Shown in pieces: positions 45,728 to 55,126 of a stretch of 64,000 nucleotides of DNA. The notes beneath the pieces are model-generated. The model was not told where the DNA came from. It worked only from the letters and a program-made list of their open reading frames with translations, and did not search any database. Positions within the stretch are counted from its first letter, which is position 1. Each line of letters opens with the position of its first letter. A program made the translations under genes and the position numbers. The DNA lies in contig CALJUA010000065.1 in assembly GCA_937975715.1 (NCBI GenBank), positions 9,785-73,784 on the forward strand, read 5' to 3'. This DNA is from an uncultured Candidatus Planktophila sp. Its GTDB lineage: Bacteria; Actinomycetota; Actinomycetes; Nanopelagicales; Nanopelagicaceae.

Positions 45728-46498
45728 ATGAGCGGTCACAACACAGCAGAACTTCTATCTCTCGCCCAACGAATCGGGCGCGAAGCTGCAGCAATGTTGA
45801 TGGATCGTCCCGCAGACCTTCAGGTTGCAACCAAGAGCACGGCAATTGATGTTGTGACTCAAATGGATATTAAGGTCGAGGCATTTATCGTTCAGGAAAT
45901 TCTTGCTGCCCGTCCGAATGATGGGTTAATCGGCGAAGAAGGTGCTGCGCGAGAGAGCACATCTGGAATTACCTGGGTCATTGATCCTTTAGATGGAACC
46001 GTTAATTATCTCTACGACCTTCCTGGGTGGAATGTCTCAATTGCGGCAAAGGATGAGCAAGGTCAATTAATTGGAGTCGTGACAGCGCCATCGATTAATT
46101 CAACGTGGTGGGCAGTTCGCGGTGAAGGAGCCTTCTTTAATAGCCGCCAGATTTACTGCAACGATCCGATTGCCCTTGACCGCGCCCTCATCGGCACCGG
46201 ATTTCAATATGACGTCGCCCACCGCGATCTACAAATTACCCACGTTTCAAAGATGCTTCCCATCGTGCGCGATATTCGCCGCAATGGGGCAGCGGCGGTC
46301 GACCTCTGCCATGTGGCGATGGGGCGCCTCGATGCGTATTACGAACATGGCCTAAAGGAGTGGGATTGGGCAGCGGCAGGGCTGATTGCGACTGAGGCTG
46401 GCGCTCGCTTCGGGCTCTATGGCCAGGCGCCTTACATGATGACTCTGGCTGCTGGACCGACCCTCTATCCCGAGCTCGAGCTCTTTCTGGGCCTTTAG
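45728..46498 (+). CDS. Inositol monophosphatase family protein
   Basis: A 256-residue Mg-dependent phosphatase. The metal-binding motifs are GEEGAA near residue 75, [19 protein letters not shown] near 87-105, and the C-terminal [16 protein letters not shown] near 215. I chose the ATG at 45728 ([10 protein letters not shown]); the frame extends to 45572 but runs over the divergent sepH start. Substrate could be inositol phosphate, histidinol phosphate or a similar monophosphate. Confidence 0.92.
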   Translation: MSGHNTAELLSLAQRIGREAAAMLMDRPADLQVATKSTAIDVVTQMDIKVEAFIVQEILAARPNDGLIGEEGAARESTSGITWVIDPLDGTVNYLYDLPGWNVSIAAKDEQGQLIGVVTAPSINSTWWAVRGEGAFFNSRQIYCNDPIALDRALIGTGFQYDVAHRDLQITHVSKMLPIVRDIRRNGAAAVDLCHVAMGRLDAYYEHGLKEWDWAAAGLIATEAGARFGLYGQAPYMMTLAAGPTLYPELELFLGL

Positions 46499-46562
46499 CT
46501 CGAAGTAGCCCCTTGGCCTCGATTTTCGCCTTGAGGCTCATCTGTGGCAAGATACGCAGTCT

Positions 46563-46578
46563 GTACGGCAATCCGTAC
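46563..46578 (+). other. Hairpin in the rplS leader
   Basis: GTACGG-CAAT-CCGTAC is a perfect 6 bp stem with a 4 nt loop, ending 31 bp before the rplS start. It may be part of a ribosomal-protein leader; autoregulation is not shown. A weak TTGAGG ... GATA promoter-like pair lies just upstream. Confidence 0.4.
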
Positions 46579-46608
46579 TCATTAAAAGGTAACTCAAAGG
46601 ATCCGATC

Positions 46609-47130
46609 ATGAACATTCTCGACGTCGTAGACGCAGCATCCCTCCGCAAGGACATCCCACAGTTCCGCGCAGGCGATGAGCTCAAGATTCACGTCCGTGT
46701 TATCGAAGGTAACAAGTCACGTCTTCAGGTCTTCCAGGGTGTTGTAATCCGCCGCCAAGGTGATGGCGTTCGCGAGACTTTTACAATCCGTAAGGTCTCC
46801 TACGGTGTTGGCGTCGAGCGTACATTCCCAGTACACACACCAGTTATCGAAAAGATTGAACTCGTCCAGAAGGGCGATGTACGTCGTGCAAAGCTTTACT
46901 ACCTCCGCGACCTTCGCGGTAAGGCTGCAAAGATCCGCGAAAAGCGTGATGGCATTGTTGGTTACGGCGATGGAATTCTCTCTACCCCTGAAGCAGCACC
47001 TGTAGTCGTAGCGTCCGAGCCAGAAATTGTCGCTGAAGTGGCAGGCGCTGTCGCAACTGACACTGCAGAAGTAACTGAGACAGTCGCTGCGGTTGAAACA
47101 CCTGCCGCTGAAGACAAGCCAGCAGAATAA
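46609..47130 (+). CDS. rplS: 50S ribosomal protein L19 with C-terminal extension
   Basis: A 173-residue protein. The first 120 or so residues are a normal L19 ([20 protein letters not shown], then [20 protein letters not shown] and [19 protein letters not shown]). The last 50 form an Ala/Val/Glu/Thr-rich acidic tail absent from typical L19, probably disordered. AAAGG lies upstream of ATG 46609. Its TAA stop overlaps the next gene in TAATT. Confidence 0.96.
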   Translation: MNILDVVDAASLRKDIPQFRAGDELKIHVRVIEGNKSRLQVFQGVVIRRQGDGVRETFTIRKVSYGVGVERTFPVHTPVIEKIELVQKGDVRRAKLYYLRDLRGKAAKIREKRDGIVGYGDGILSTPEAAPVVVASEPEIVAEVAGAVATDTAEVTETVAAVETPAAEDKPAE

Positions 47131-47804
47131 TTTCTAAGTACCTGCCTCGTAAGGGCTCGTTCTTTCGCGAGTTCCCTTTACTTGTCATAGTCGCGCTCGC
47201 TGTCTCGCTTGTTATCAAGACTTTCTTGGTGCAGTTCTTCTTCATTCCTTCAGGGTCAATGCAGAACACTCTTCAAATCGATGATCGCGTTGCTGTTAAC
47301 AAACTTCCCTTCATCGCAAAATCAGTAAAGCGTGGAGATGTTGTTGTATTCCGCGATCCTGCAAATTGGTTGCCGCTTCCAGTTGAAGAAGTAAGCGGAA
47401 ATAAGGTCATTGCCACGGTGAAGGAGGCACTTGTCTTTACCGGCGTTCTTCCCAATCCAGCTAAGCAGTATTTGGTAAAGCGCGTAATTGGCGTCGCAGG
47501 CGACAAGGTTGTCTGCTGCGATGCAAAGGGCGGCCTCACTATCAACGGCAAGGCAACTCATGAGCCCTACATCTTTGCTGGCAATAAGCCATCAGAGATG
47601 AACTTCAATGTCACTGTGCCAGAAGGAAAGATTTGGGTCATGGGTGATCATCGCGGTGCCTCAGCTGACTCTCGCTATCACCAAGATGATGTCAACAATG
47701 GCATGGTCCCTGTTTCAAAGGTAACCGGGCGAGTCTTCGGAATCATCTGGCCCTTGAAGAACTTTGGTTACGTAGCTTCACACGATCCGCTCGCAACAAA
47801 ATAA
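47130..47804 (+). CDS. lepB: Signal peptidase I, apparent ATT start
   Basis: A 224-residue S26 peptidase if it begins at ATT 47130. The catalytic Ser is in IPSGSMQNTL (near residue 45) and Lys in YLVKRVIGVAGD (near 120); the late box is GDHRGASADSR. The first canonical start codon in frame is GTG 47226, which would cut into the transmembrane helix. Upstream of it the frame encodes the expected N-terminus (FFREFPLLVIVALAVSLVI, then KTFLVQFFF) with no ATG, GTG or TTG and a stop at 47109. ATT 47130 overlaps the rplS stop just as ATG does elsewhere here. CTG 47142 is an alternative. Confidence 0.8.
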   Translation: MSKYLPRKGSFFREFPLLVIVALAVSLVIKTFLVQFFFIPSGSMQNTLQIDDRVAVNKLPFIAKSVKRGDVVVFRDPANWLPLPVEEVSGNKVIATVKEALVFTGVLPNPAKQYLVKRVIGVAGDKVVCCDAKGGLTINGKATHEPYIFAGNKPSEMNFNVTVPEGKIWVMGDHRGASADSRYHQDDVNNGMVPVSKVTGRVFGIIWPLKNFGYVASHDPLATK

Positions 47805-47816
47805 CTTCTTCAGCAC

Positions 47817-48431
47817 ATGTCTGCATCGCCACAACGCATCGAAGAGATGTTGCGTGGTGCGGGAATCTCGCCAATTGCAGGCGTTGATGAAGCTGGTCGA
47901 GGACCATGCGCCGGACCTTTGGTAATTGCCTCAGTCATTCTCGATGATCCTTTCGCAGATACCTGGAGCGAAATTCGTGACTCGAAGGAAATTTCTGAGA
48001 AGAAGCGTGAAGTTCTTTTCGATGTCGTGATGGAGAATGCTGCAGCAGTCAGTGTTATCGAAGTTTCACCAGAAGAGATTGATCTGCGCGGTGTTCATGC
48101 TGCAAACCTCGATGGAATGCGTCGCGCAGTTAATGGATTGTCGATTACACCCGCATATGTATTGACCGATGGATATGCAATCGAGGGATTGGCTGTGCCC
48201 AACCTGGCAGTCTGGAAAGGCGATCAAGTTGCCATTTCAATTAGTGCAGCTTCCATTATCGCCAAAGTGACTCGGGATCGCATTATGCGTGAGATGGATG
48301 CGCTCTATCCAGGCTATGGGTTCGCCGGACATAAGGGTTACATCACTGCAGCTCATACAGCAGCGATTCAAGAACTTGGTGTCCTGCCTATTCACCGCAA
48401 GTCTTTCTCCAATATCGCAGCGCTTCTGTAA
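47817..48431 (+). CDS. rnhB: Ribonuclease HII
   Basis: A 204-residue enzyme that nicks RNA/DNA hybrids and removes misincorporated ribonucleotides. The active-site block is GVDEAGRGPCAGPLVIA near residue 22 (Asp, Glu), with the later Asp in LTDGY near 120 and SIIAKVTRDRIM near 143. It starts 12 bp after lepB. The order rplS-lepB-rnhB-yraN-comM-dprA is common in actinobacteria. Confidence 0.95.
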   Translation: MSASPQRIEEMLRGAGISPIAGVDEAGRGPCAGPLVIASVILDDPFADTWSEIRDSKEISEKKREVLFDVVMENAAAVSVIEVSPEEIDLRGVHAANLDGMRRAVNGLSITPAYVLTDGYAIEGLAVPNLAVWKGDQVAISISAASIIAKVTRDRIMREMDALYPGYGFAGHKGYITAAHTAAIQELGVLPIHRKSFSNIAALL

Positions 48432-48466
48432 TCCACAGGCACAGCTTCACCTTCGATTGAGGGTCG

Positions 48467-48487
48467 CGCGAAACCCTATTTTTCGCG
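48467..48487 (+). other. Hairpin abutting the yraN start codon
   Basis: CGCGAAA and TTTCGCG form a perfect 7 bp stem ending one base before the ATG at 48489. No ribosome-binding site is visible, so the hairpin could limit initiation of the downstream gene. Confidence 0.4.
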
Positions 48488-48488
48488 G

Positions 48489-48860
48489 ATGGTTCTTAAG
48501 AAGAGTAGAAATTTAGCTTTAGGTTCATTCGGCGAATCGCGGGTCGCAGACTTTCGATTACAGCAAGGCGATGAAATTCTTGATCGCAATTGGCGGGTGC
48601 GTGAAGGAGAAATCGACCTAGTTTCTCTGGATAAATTCGGAACATTTCACTTTATCGAGGTGAAGACGAGAAGCTCTCTTGCATTTGGGCATCCATTTGA
48701 ATCGATTTCCCAAGTGAAGCTACTCCGCATGCAACGACTGGCGATGGGGTGGCTGGTCACTCATGATTGCTTTGGATGCGAATACTCAATAGATATTGCT
48801 TCAGTGCTCATCAATCCTGACGGGACTCATAGCCTCGAATATCGCCCAGGTGTCCTATGA
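48489..48860 (+). CDS. YraN/UPF0102 family endonuclease-like protein
   Basis: A 123-residue protein with the restriction-endonuclease-like fold: LGSFGESRVADF near residue 11, the DRNWRVREGEIDLVS motif near 32 (metal-binding Glu/Asp) and FIEVKTRSS near 55 (Glu-x-Lys). Conserved beside rnhB and comM, its precise role is unknown. It overlaps comM by 4 bp (ATGA). Confidence 0.92.
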   Translation: MVLKKSRNLALGSFGESRVADFRLQQGDEILDRNWRVREGEIDLVSLDKFGTFHFIEVKTRSSLAFGHPFESISQVKLLRMQRLAMGWLVTHDCFGCEYSIDIASVLINPDGTHSLEYRPGVL

Positions 48861-50377
48861 CGATCGGACGTACTCAAGCTGTCTCCCTTCAGGGGCTTCT
48901 GGGAACTGTCATTGATATCGAATGCGACATCTCCGATGGAATTCCGATGTATTCATTGCTGGGTTTGCCTGATGCATCATTGCAAGAATCTCGTGATCGC
49001 GTGCGAGCGGCGTTATCAAATTCGGGACAGAAGTGGCCCAATAAGAAGGTAACAGTCTCACTGTCTCCAGCATGGCTACCGAAAAGTGGCCCAGGGTTTG
49101 ATGTCGCAATCGCCTTAGCTCTTCTTGTCGCAGATGGTGTTATGCCACAGGCTCCACTGGATGGAGCAATTATTCTCGGTGAGCTCTCACTCGATGGCGC
49201 AATTCGTTCTGTTCGTGGTGTGCTGCCTTCGCTGATTGCCGCATATAAATCAGGACTTACTCGAGCAATTGTTCCCCGAGCAAATTTGCATGAAGCAGAG
49301 CTCGTGGAAAACATGGAGATCCTCTCTTTCGAACATATCTCCGAGATATATCGGTGGGCACTCACCGGTGAGTACCCATTTAACGAGCCTCTCGATTTAG
49401 ATATTGAAAATGTCGATGAGATACTCGACTTCTCAGATGTCGCGGGACAATCACGTGCACGATTTGCTGCAGAAGTCGCAGCAACAGGTGGCCATCACCT
49501 GCTTTTGATTGGTCCACCGGGTGCAGGAAAGACGATGATCGCATCACGCATTCCATCGATACTTCCTCCTCTGACTGTAGAAGAAGCTTTAGAGGTAACG
49601 GCAATCCACTCGATTTCGGGTGGGCTGACTAAGAGATCTCCTATGTCTCGGGTTGCGCCGATTATCGCTCCGCACCACAGCGCTACGCGTGCATCAATCG
49701 TTGGTGGCGGCGGCCGCTCTATCTCTCCCGGTGCAATTTCACTGGGACATCGTGGGGTTCTCTTTATTGATGAAGCACCCGAATGTGCATCTGGAATATT
49801 GGATTCATTGCGTCAGCCCTTGGAATCAGGGAACATCACGATTGCACGTCAGATTGGCAATGTGACTTTCCCTGCTCAATTCCTCTTGGTACTTGCCGCC
49901 AATCCATGTCCATGCGGAAAGTTTTCCGGAAAAGGACGGGGATGTACGTGTTCATCTCTGCAAGTGCGAAGGTATCTCGGCAAGTTATCTGGCCCATTGA
50001 TGGATCGAATAGATATCCGGGTATCAGTTGATCCAGTAGGCCGGGTGGAACTTGCCTCCACAGAGCTGGGTGAGTCTTCGGCTGACATTCGCAATCGGGT
50101 TATTGGTGCGCGTGGGCGAGCAGCTCAACGATTTAAAGATGAGCCTTGGACGTTAAATTCTCAAATCCCTGCACGGTCTTTACGCACAACATATTCACCA
50201 GATCGCAGTGCGATGAATTTCCTTCATGATGAATTAGATAAGGAAAACATTACGGCCAGAGGACTTCATAAAGTCGTTCGACTTTCCTGGACTCTTGCAG
50301 ATTTAGCCGGTCATGCAAAGCCTACGCTCGATGACGTTCAAAGAGCATTTCTCCTTCGCGATGGAGGAGATTACTAA
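48857..50377 (+). CDS. comM: ComM/YifB-family Mg-chelatase-like AAA ATPase
   Basis: A 506-residue protein: N-terminal Lon-like fold (about 1-170), then an AAA+ domain with Walker A GPPGAGKTMIASRIP near residue 218, Walker B VLFIDEAPE near 300, and a C-terminal Mg-chelatase helical domain (RDGGDY end). In Vibrio ComM is a branch-migration helicase that promotes recombination of transforming DNA. It overlaps dprA in TAATG. A four-Cys patch (NPCPCGKFSGKGRGCTC near 355) is a family feature that may bind metal. Confidence 0.94.
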   Translation: MTIGRTQAVSLQGLLGTVIDIECDISDGIPMYSLLGLPDASLQESRDRVRAALSNSGQKWPNKKVTVSLSPAWLPKSGPGFDVAIALALLVADGVMPQAPLDGAIILGELSLDGAIRSVRGVLPSLIAAYKSGLTRAIVPRANLHEAELVENMEILSFEHISEIYRWALTGEYPFNEPLDLDIENVDEILDFSDVAGQSRARFAAEVAATGGHHLLLIGPPGAGKTMIASRIPSILPPLTVEEALEVTAIHSISGGLTKRSPMSRVAPIIAPHHSATRASIVGGGGRSISPGAISLGHRGVLFIDEAPECASGILDSLRQPLESGNITIARQIGNVTFPAQFLLVLAANPCPCGKFSGKGRGCTCSSLQVRRYLGKLSGPLMDRIDIRVSVDPVGRVELASTELGESSADIRNRVIGARGRAAQRFKDEPWTLNSQIPARSLRTTYSPDRSAMNFLHDELDKENITARGLHKVVRLSWTLADLAGHAKPTLDDVQRAFLLRDGGDY

Positions 50378-51195
50378 TGGAGATCATGGATATGCGCTTA
50401 GTGATTGCTGCACATTATGAACCCGGTGCTCCACGCATCACGCGAGAGATCGAAGAGCTTGGCATTGAAGAAGTGTTTGCGAGAATTCCTGAGAGCGAAA
50501 GGATAAATATTCGCGAGACGTACAATGCAATTTCAGCATGTGGGGGAGAGCTATTCATTCCCGAAGATTCGAGGTGGCCAGCACTACTGAATGACTTAGA
50601 AGTTCCACCAGTAGCAATCGTCATTAAAGGGGATGCTGCTGTATTGCAACAACAATCTTTGGCGATTGTGGGCACAAGAAATCCAACTCCGTATGGAATC
50701 AAAAATGCTCAGGAGTTTGCCGCCGGTTTTGTCGATCGCGAGTGGGCAATCATCAGCGGTGGCGCTTATGGAATTGATTCTGCTGCTCATAAGGGCGCAC
50801 TTATTGCAGAGGGCGTCACTATTGCAGTCACTGCATCAGGGTTGGACAGCACTTATCCGGCAGGCAATCAAAGACTCTTCGACGAGATAATTGAAAACGG
50901 CGCCATTATTACCGAATACATGCCAGGCGCAATTGCTCGCCCACATCGTTTCTTGGTGCGCAACCGGTTGATTGCAGCTCTCTCACGAGGAACCTTGGTG
51001 GTTGAAGCAGCTTTCAGAAGTGGATCTCTGCGCACTGCCCGTGATGCATCAGATCTTTTGCGCCCCGTTATGGCAATTCCTGGTCCGATTACTGCGCCGA
51101 CTTCCGAAGGATGTCATCGACTCATTGGAGAAAGGAGCGCAGAGCTGGTGACATCTGTCGCTGATGCCTACGAGCTGATGACTTCACTGGTGTAG
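50377..51195 (+). CDS. dprA: DNA processing protein DprA
   Basis: A 272-residue Rossmann-fold protein that loads RecA on incoming single-stranded DNA in natural transformation. Motifs: AIVGTRNPTPYG near residue 96, SGGAYGIDSAAH near 127, ALSRGTLVVEAAFRSGSL near 205, and the closing AIPGPITAPTSEGCHRLI. The DprA C-terminal winged-helix module is missing, as in many short DprAs. It is translationally coupled to comM. Confidence 0.94.
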   Translation: MEIMDMRLVIAAHYEPGAPRITREIEELGIEEVFARIPESERINIRETYNAISACGGELFIPEDSRWPALLNDLEVPPVAIVIKGDAAVLQQQSLAIVGTRNPTPYGIKNAQEFAAGFVDREWAIISGGAYGIDSAAHKGALIAEGVTIAVTASGLDSTYPAGNQRLFDEIIENGAIITEYMPGAIARPHRFLVRNRLIAALSRGTLVVEAAFRSGSLRTARDASDLLRPVMAIPGPITAPTSEGCHRLIGERSAELVTSVADAYELMTSLV

Positions 51196-51226
51196 GGGCA
51201 GGGCTAAGTAATGAGAGAATAGGGGT

Positions 51227-52153
51227 ATGAGTGAATTCCGTTCGGGCTTTGTTGCCATTGTTGGCCGCCCTAATACAGGAAAATCAACTCTCATTAACGC
51301 CCTCGTAGGAAGCAAGATTGCGATTACATCGCACCATCCCAACACTACGCGCCATGCGATTCGCGGAATCATCAATAACCCAGAATTCCAAGCAGTCCTC
51401 GTTGATACACCTGGTGTTCATAAGCCCCGCACTCTTCTTGGCCATCGCCTCAACGCTGTTGTTAACGAGAGCCTTGATTCAGTCGATGTCATCATGATGT
51501 GTCTTCCAGCAAATGAAGCAACCGGTGCTGGTGATCAATTCATTGCAGCAGAGCTTGCCAAACACCCTCGTGCAAAGAAGTTTGCCCTTGTTACCAAGAC
51601 AGATACGGTAAATAAGAAGAGCCTTGCAGACCGTTTGATGACTATCAGTGACCTCGCTGAAGGATTCACTTGGGATGAAATCATTCCTGTCTCGGCTGTC
51701 ATCCATGATCAGATTGAATTACTAGAGAAGATCATCGGCGACAATCTTCCTGAAGGACCTGCCTTCTACCCAGAAGATCAGAAGAGCGACCAGGGCACCG
51801 AACAGTTGATCTGCGAACTCATTCGCGAAGCTGCGATGCGTGATGCCCTGCAAGAACTTCCACACTCGATTATGGTGACAATCGATGAGATGTCAGAGCG
51901 CGAACCAAATGGAACGCGTCCGTTCTATGACATTCATGCATCCATCCACGTGGAGCGCGATTCACAGACTGGCATCATTTTGGGCCACCAAGGGCAACGC
52001 CTGAAAGATATTGGAATGCGCGCACGTAAAGATATTGAACGCGAGCTTGGTGCGCGAATTTTCCTTGGGCTGCACGTCAAGGTTTCGAAAGAGTGGCAGC
52101 GCGATCCCAAGTTATTGGAACGCCTTGGTTTTTCAGATAAGAAGCACTCTTAA
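51227..52153 (+). CDS. era: GTPase Era
   Basis: A 308-residue GTPase needed for 16S rRNA maturation and 30S assembly. G1 GRPNTGKSTL near residue 11, G3 DTPGVH near 58, G4 TKTD near 124, and a C-terminal KH domain (about 200-295; GIILGHQGQRLKDIGMRARK). It ends in a 4 bp convergent overlap with uppP. Confidence 0.95.
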   Translation: MSEFRSGFVAIVGRPNTGKSTLINALVGSKIAITSHHPNTTRHAIRGIINNPEFQAVLVDTPGVHKPRTLLGHRLNAVVNESLDSVDVIMMCLPANEATGAGDQFIAAELAKHPRAKKFALVTKTDTVNKKSLADRLMTISDLAEGFTWDEIIPVSAVIHDQIELLEKIIGDNLPEGPAFYPEDQKSDQGTEQLICELIREAAMRDALQELPHSIMVTIDEMSEREPNGTRPFYDIHASIHVERDSQTGIILGHQGQRLKDIGMRARKDIERELGARIFLGLHVKVSKEWQRDPKLLERLGFSDKKHS

Positions 52154-52983
52154 GCAGAGATTGCGCCGGTTGCAAGAGCAATTAGCAGTGCAGTGCCAAG
52201 CACAATTCGGTAAATTACAAATGGCGTAAAGGATTTCGATGAGATGTATCGCATTAACCATGCAATCACTGCATAACCCACAAAGAAGGCAACAACGGTT
52301 GCTGTGATTGTCTCTGTCATGGTGAAGACTCGAATTCCTGGCTCATCAATTGCTTTCTTAAGTTGATATAAACCACTGCCAAAGACAGCTGGAAGTGCGA
52401 GCAGGAATGAATAACGAAGTGCGGATTCGCGGCGATATCCAAGGATTCGGCCCATCGCAATAGTTGCTCCTGAGCGAGATACACCAGGAATAAGAGCGAG
52501 AGATTGTGCGAGGCCATAGAGAATTCCGTGGCCGGGAGTAAGTTGATCGAGAGTGCGCTCATTGCGCCCCATGTAATCCAAGAATCCCAAAAGGAAGCCG
52601 AAGACAATAAGTGTTGTTGCGATAATCCAGAGTGAGCGGAGTTCGTTTTCAATGTAGCTCTGACCGAGATATCCCAAAATGACAATCGGTAAAGTGCCAA
52701 TAGTAATGAGCCATGCAAGGCGGGCATCGCTACGTTCGTGATGCGTCAAATGTGCTTTGCGCTTAAGCGACTTGAGCCAAGCTACGATGATAGAAAAGAT
52801 ATCTTTGCGGAAGTAAATCAAGACTGCGAGCTCGGTTCCGATTTGAGTAATCGCTGTAAATGTTGCTCCAGGATCTCTCGCAGAATCCATCAACTTTCCA
52901 ATGATTGCCAGGTGGGCATTGGATGAGATTGGCAGGAATTCGGTAAGGCCTTGGATGATTCCTAAGAAGATTGCGCTAAACAT
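52150..52983 (-). CDS. uppP: Undecaprenyl-diphosphatase
   Basis: About 277 residues from the ATG at 52983 (MFSAIFLGIIQG); a more upstream ATG at 53013 is possible. The protein has about eight membrane segments and two active-site blocks, GLTEFLPISSNAHL near residue 10 and IPGVSRSGATIAMGRILG near 165. It recycles the lipid carrier of cell wall synthesis at the membrane outer face. It overlaps the upstream EamA gene by 8 bp. Confidence 0.94.
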   Translation of the reverse strand: MFSAIFLGIIQGLTEFLPISSNAHLAIIGKLMDSARDPGATFTAITQIGTELAVLIYFRKDIFSIIVAWLKSLKRKAHLTHHERSDARLAWLITIGTLPIVILGYLGQSYIENELRSLWIIATTLIVFGFLLGFLDYMGRNERTLDQLTPGHGILYGLAQSLALIPGVSRSGATIAMGRILGYRRESALRYSFLLALPAVFGSGLYQLKKAIDEPGIRVFTMTETITATVVAFFVGYAVIAWLMRYISSKSFTPFVIYRIVLGTALLIALATGAISA

Positions 52984-53860
52984 TGGCAGGTGCCTCACTC
53001 TTTCGACTTGCAAAATATGAGCCGACTAGAACGAGCGGCAGTCCAAGAACGATTCCAATTGTAAGTGGCTCGCCCAAGATTATGACTCCAAGAACCACAG
53101 CAAACGCGGTGTTCAGGTAAGTCACAAGTGATGCTCGGGCAACGTCAATAATGGATGTGAGGGTAAAGAAGATAGCAAAAGCCAATCCTGTTGAGAGAAC
53201 ACCCAGGCCAATGATTGCTGAGATTGCCTGCGAAGAGATGTGATTTTCTGGCCATTGAGCCACAGTGAAGGGCAGGTAGAAGAGAGCGGTAATCCCCATC
53301 GCTACTGCATTGATTGCAACACCTGAAACTCCAGGCAACCTTCCCTGGACCATCATTACCGCATATGAATATCCCACTGCAGCAAGGAGAACCATGCCAA
53401 TCGCAAGGGGATCAACACTGCCCTTGATGCTCTCGATACCAACAACTGCAATCAATCCGATAAAACCGATAACGATTCCGAGAAGGCGCTTGTGATGCCA
53501 AACAGTCTTGTCGCCTTTGAGTGAGGCAAAGATTGTTGCCCAGATAGGTACTGATGCAATCAGTAGGCCTGCAAGACCGGAAGAGATTTTCTGTTCGGCA
53601 GTGCCGATGAGAATCCAAGGGCCTATCATTTCGAGGATTGCATAGGGGATTATATATTTGATTCCGCGAAGCGCAGCTCCGAGTGACTTCTGATGAATCG
53701 ACCAAGGAATCAAAATCGCAGCGCCGATTGCTGTGCGAAGGCAGACAACAGTTGCAGGAGAGAATCCATTCTCGGGATCGACAGCTACTTTAATAAAGAG
53801 ATATGGAACGCCCCATAGGAATCCAACCAAGAGAAATAGACCTAAGCCGCGACGCGACAT
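52976..53860 (-). CDS. EamA/DMT-superfamily transporter
   Basis: A 294-residue membrane protein with ten hydrophobic segments in two EamA repeats (FLLVGFLWGVPYLFIKVAV at the start; MVLLAAVGYSYAVMMVQG for the second). The substrate is unknown. It overlaps uppP by 8 bp and is co-directional with it. Confidence 0.86.
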   Translation of the reverse strand: MSRRGLGLFLLVGFLWGVPYLFIKVAVDPENGFSPATVVCLRTAIGAAILIPWSIHQKSLGAALRGIKYIIPYAILEMIGPWILIGTAEQKISSGLAGLLIASVPIWATIFASLKGDKTVWHHKRLLGIVIGFIGLIAVVGIESIKGSVDPLAIGMVLLAAVGYSYAVMMVQGRLPGVSGVAINAVAMGITALFYLPFTVAQWPENHISSQAISAIIGLGVLSTGLAFAIFFTLTSIIDVARASLVTYLNTAFAVVLGVIILGEPLTIGIVLGLPLVLVGSYFASRKSEAPANV

Positions 53861-53884
53861 TGTGACTCCGATGCAGTGTTGAAG

Positions 53885-55069
53885 TTAGCGGTTGTTGATA
53901 ACCGAGCGATAGAGAGCGAGTGTAGTTGCGGCGACTGCATCCCACCCAAATTCAGTGATCGCGCGCTGACGTCCAGCTTTTCCATATTGAACGAGAAGAT
54001 CTGGATTTCCCATTAAGCGGGTAATCGCAGCTGAGATTGCAGATTCAAATCGAGGTATGTCGTTTTCGGTGTAATCAACGAGTTCGCCAGTCTTGCCATC
54101 GCTGACAACTTCCGGGATGCCTCCAACACGAGAGGCCAGGACCGCTGTCTCACATCCCATTGCTTCAAGATTCACGATGCCCAGGGGTTCGTAGATGGAT
54201 GGACATAGGAAGAGATCAGCATGGGTGAGTGCTGCAGTTAATTTATTGTGGGGGAGCATCTCCTTGATCCACCAGACGTTGCTCCGACTCTCTTGAAGTT
54301 CGGCAATGAGGTCAGCTACTTCTGCGCCTATTCCGGGTTCATCAGGGCTACCTGCTGCGAGCAAAAGTCCGTATTCGGCAGGAACATCGCGCCATGCACG
54401 AAGTAAGTGCGCCAATCCTTTCTGGCGAGTAATACGACCAACAAACATCGCATAACGTCCCGTGATTCCAAATTCCTTCAATACAGAGTCATCGGTATTT
54501 GGCGTAAATCGTGATGTATCAACGCCATTACGAATCGTGACAACCTTTGCGGGATCAACGCTGGGGTATGCCTTCAGAACATCGGCGCGCATTCCATCGC
54601 TGACTGCGATGATGGCAGCAGCTGCTTCATAGGCTGTCTTCTCTGCCCAAGAGGAAATTTGATAACCACCACCAAGCTGGTCTGCCTTCCATGGGCGAAG
54701 TGGTTCGAGCGAATGTGCACTGACGATGTGGGGAGTTCCGTAAAGCAAGGATGCTGTGTGGCCAGCCATGTTTGCATACCAAGTATGTGAATGAATGACA
54801 TCAACGCTGCCGAGATTATTGGCGATAGCGAGATCCGTCGCTATCGCTTGAAGTGCTGGGTTGGCATCGGCGAATTCAGCGGGTGTTGAGTAACCGAAAG
54901 AACCATCCTCGCGTGCACCACCAAAGCAATGGACATCAACCTCGACGTTATTGAGTTTACGTAGCGCCTCGGTTAACTGAACAACATGAACGCCGGCTCC
55001 GCCGTAGACGGCAGGTGGCCACTCCTTTGTAACGATTCCAATGCGGGTCTGATCGGCTGCGCTAGACAT
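53885..55069 (-). CDS. glgM: Glycogen synthase / alpha-maltose-1-phosphate synthase (GlgA/GlgM type)
   Basis: A 394-residue GT-B glycosyltransferase of family GT4. The N-terminal IGIVTKEWPPAVYGGAGVHV is the sugar-nucleotide loop of the actinobacterial type; the C-terminal half has FVGRITRQKGL near residue 228 and the donor-binding SIYEPLGIVNLEAMGC near 310. Divergence from glgC by 57 bp matches the mycobacterial glgM-glgC pair, whose GlgM makes maltose 1-phosphate from ADP-glucose. The exact product here is inferred. Confidence 0.88.
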   Translation of the reverse strand: MSSAADQTRIGIVTKEWPPAVYGGAGVHVVQLTEALRKLNNVEVDVHCFGGAREDGSFGYSTPAEFADANPALQAIATDLAIANNLGSVDVIHSHTWYANMAGHTASLLYGTPHIVSAHSLEPLRPWKADQLGGGYQISSWAEKTAYEAAAAIIAVSDGMRADVLKAYPSVDPAKVVTIRNGVDTSRFTPNTDDSVLKEFGITGRYAMFVGRITRQKGLAHLLRAWRDVPAEYGLLLAAGSPDEPGIGAEVADLIAELQESRSNVWWIKEMLPHNKLTAALTHADLFLCPSIYEPLGIVNLEAMGCETAVLASRVGGIPEVVSDGKTGELVDYTENDIPRFESAISAAITRLMGNPDLLVQYGKAGRQRAITEFGWDAVAATTLALYRSVINNR

Positions 55070-55126
55070 AGATGAAGAGTAGTCGTGGGTATGGCTTTGT
55101 AGTAGGGAGTTCTGTAGCCTTTCTCC

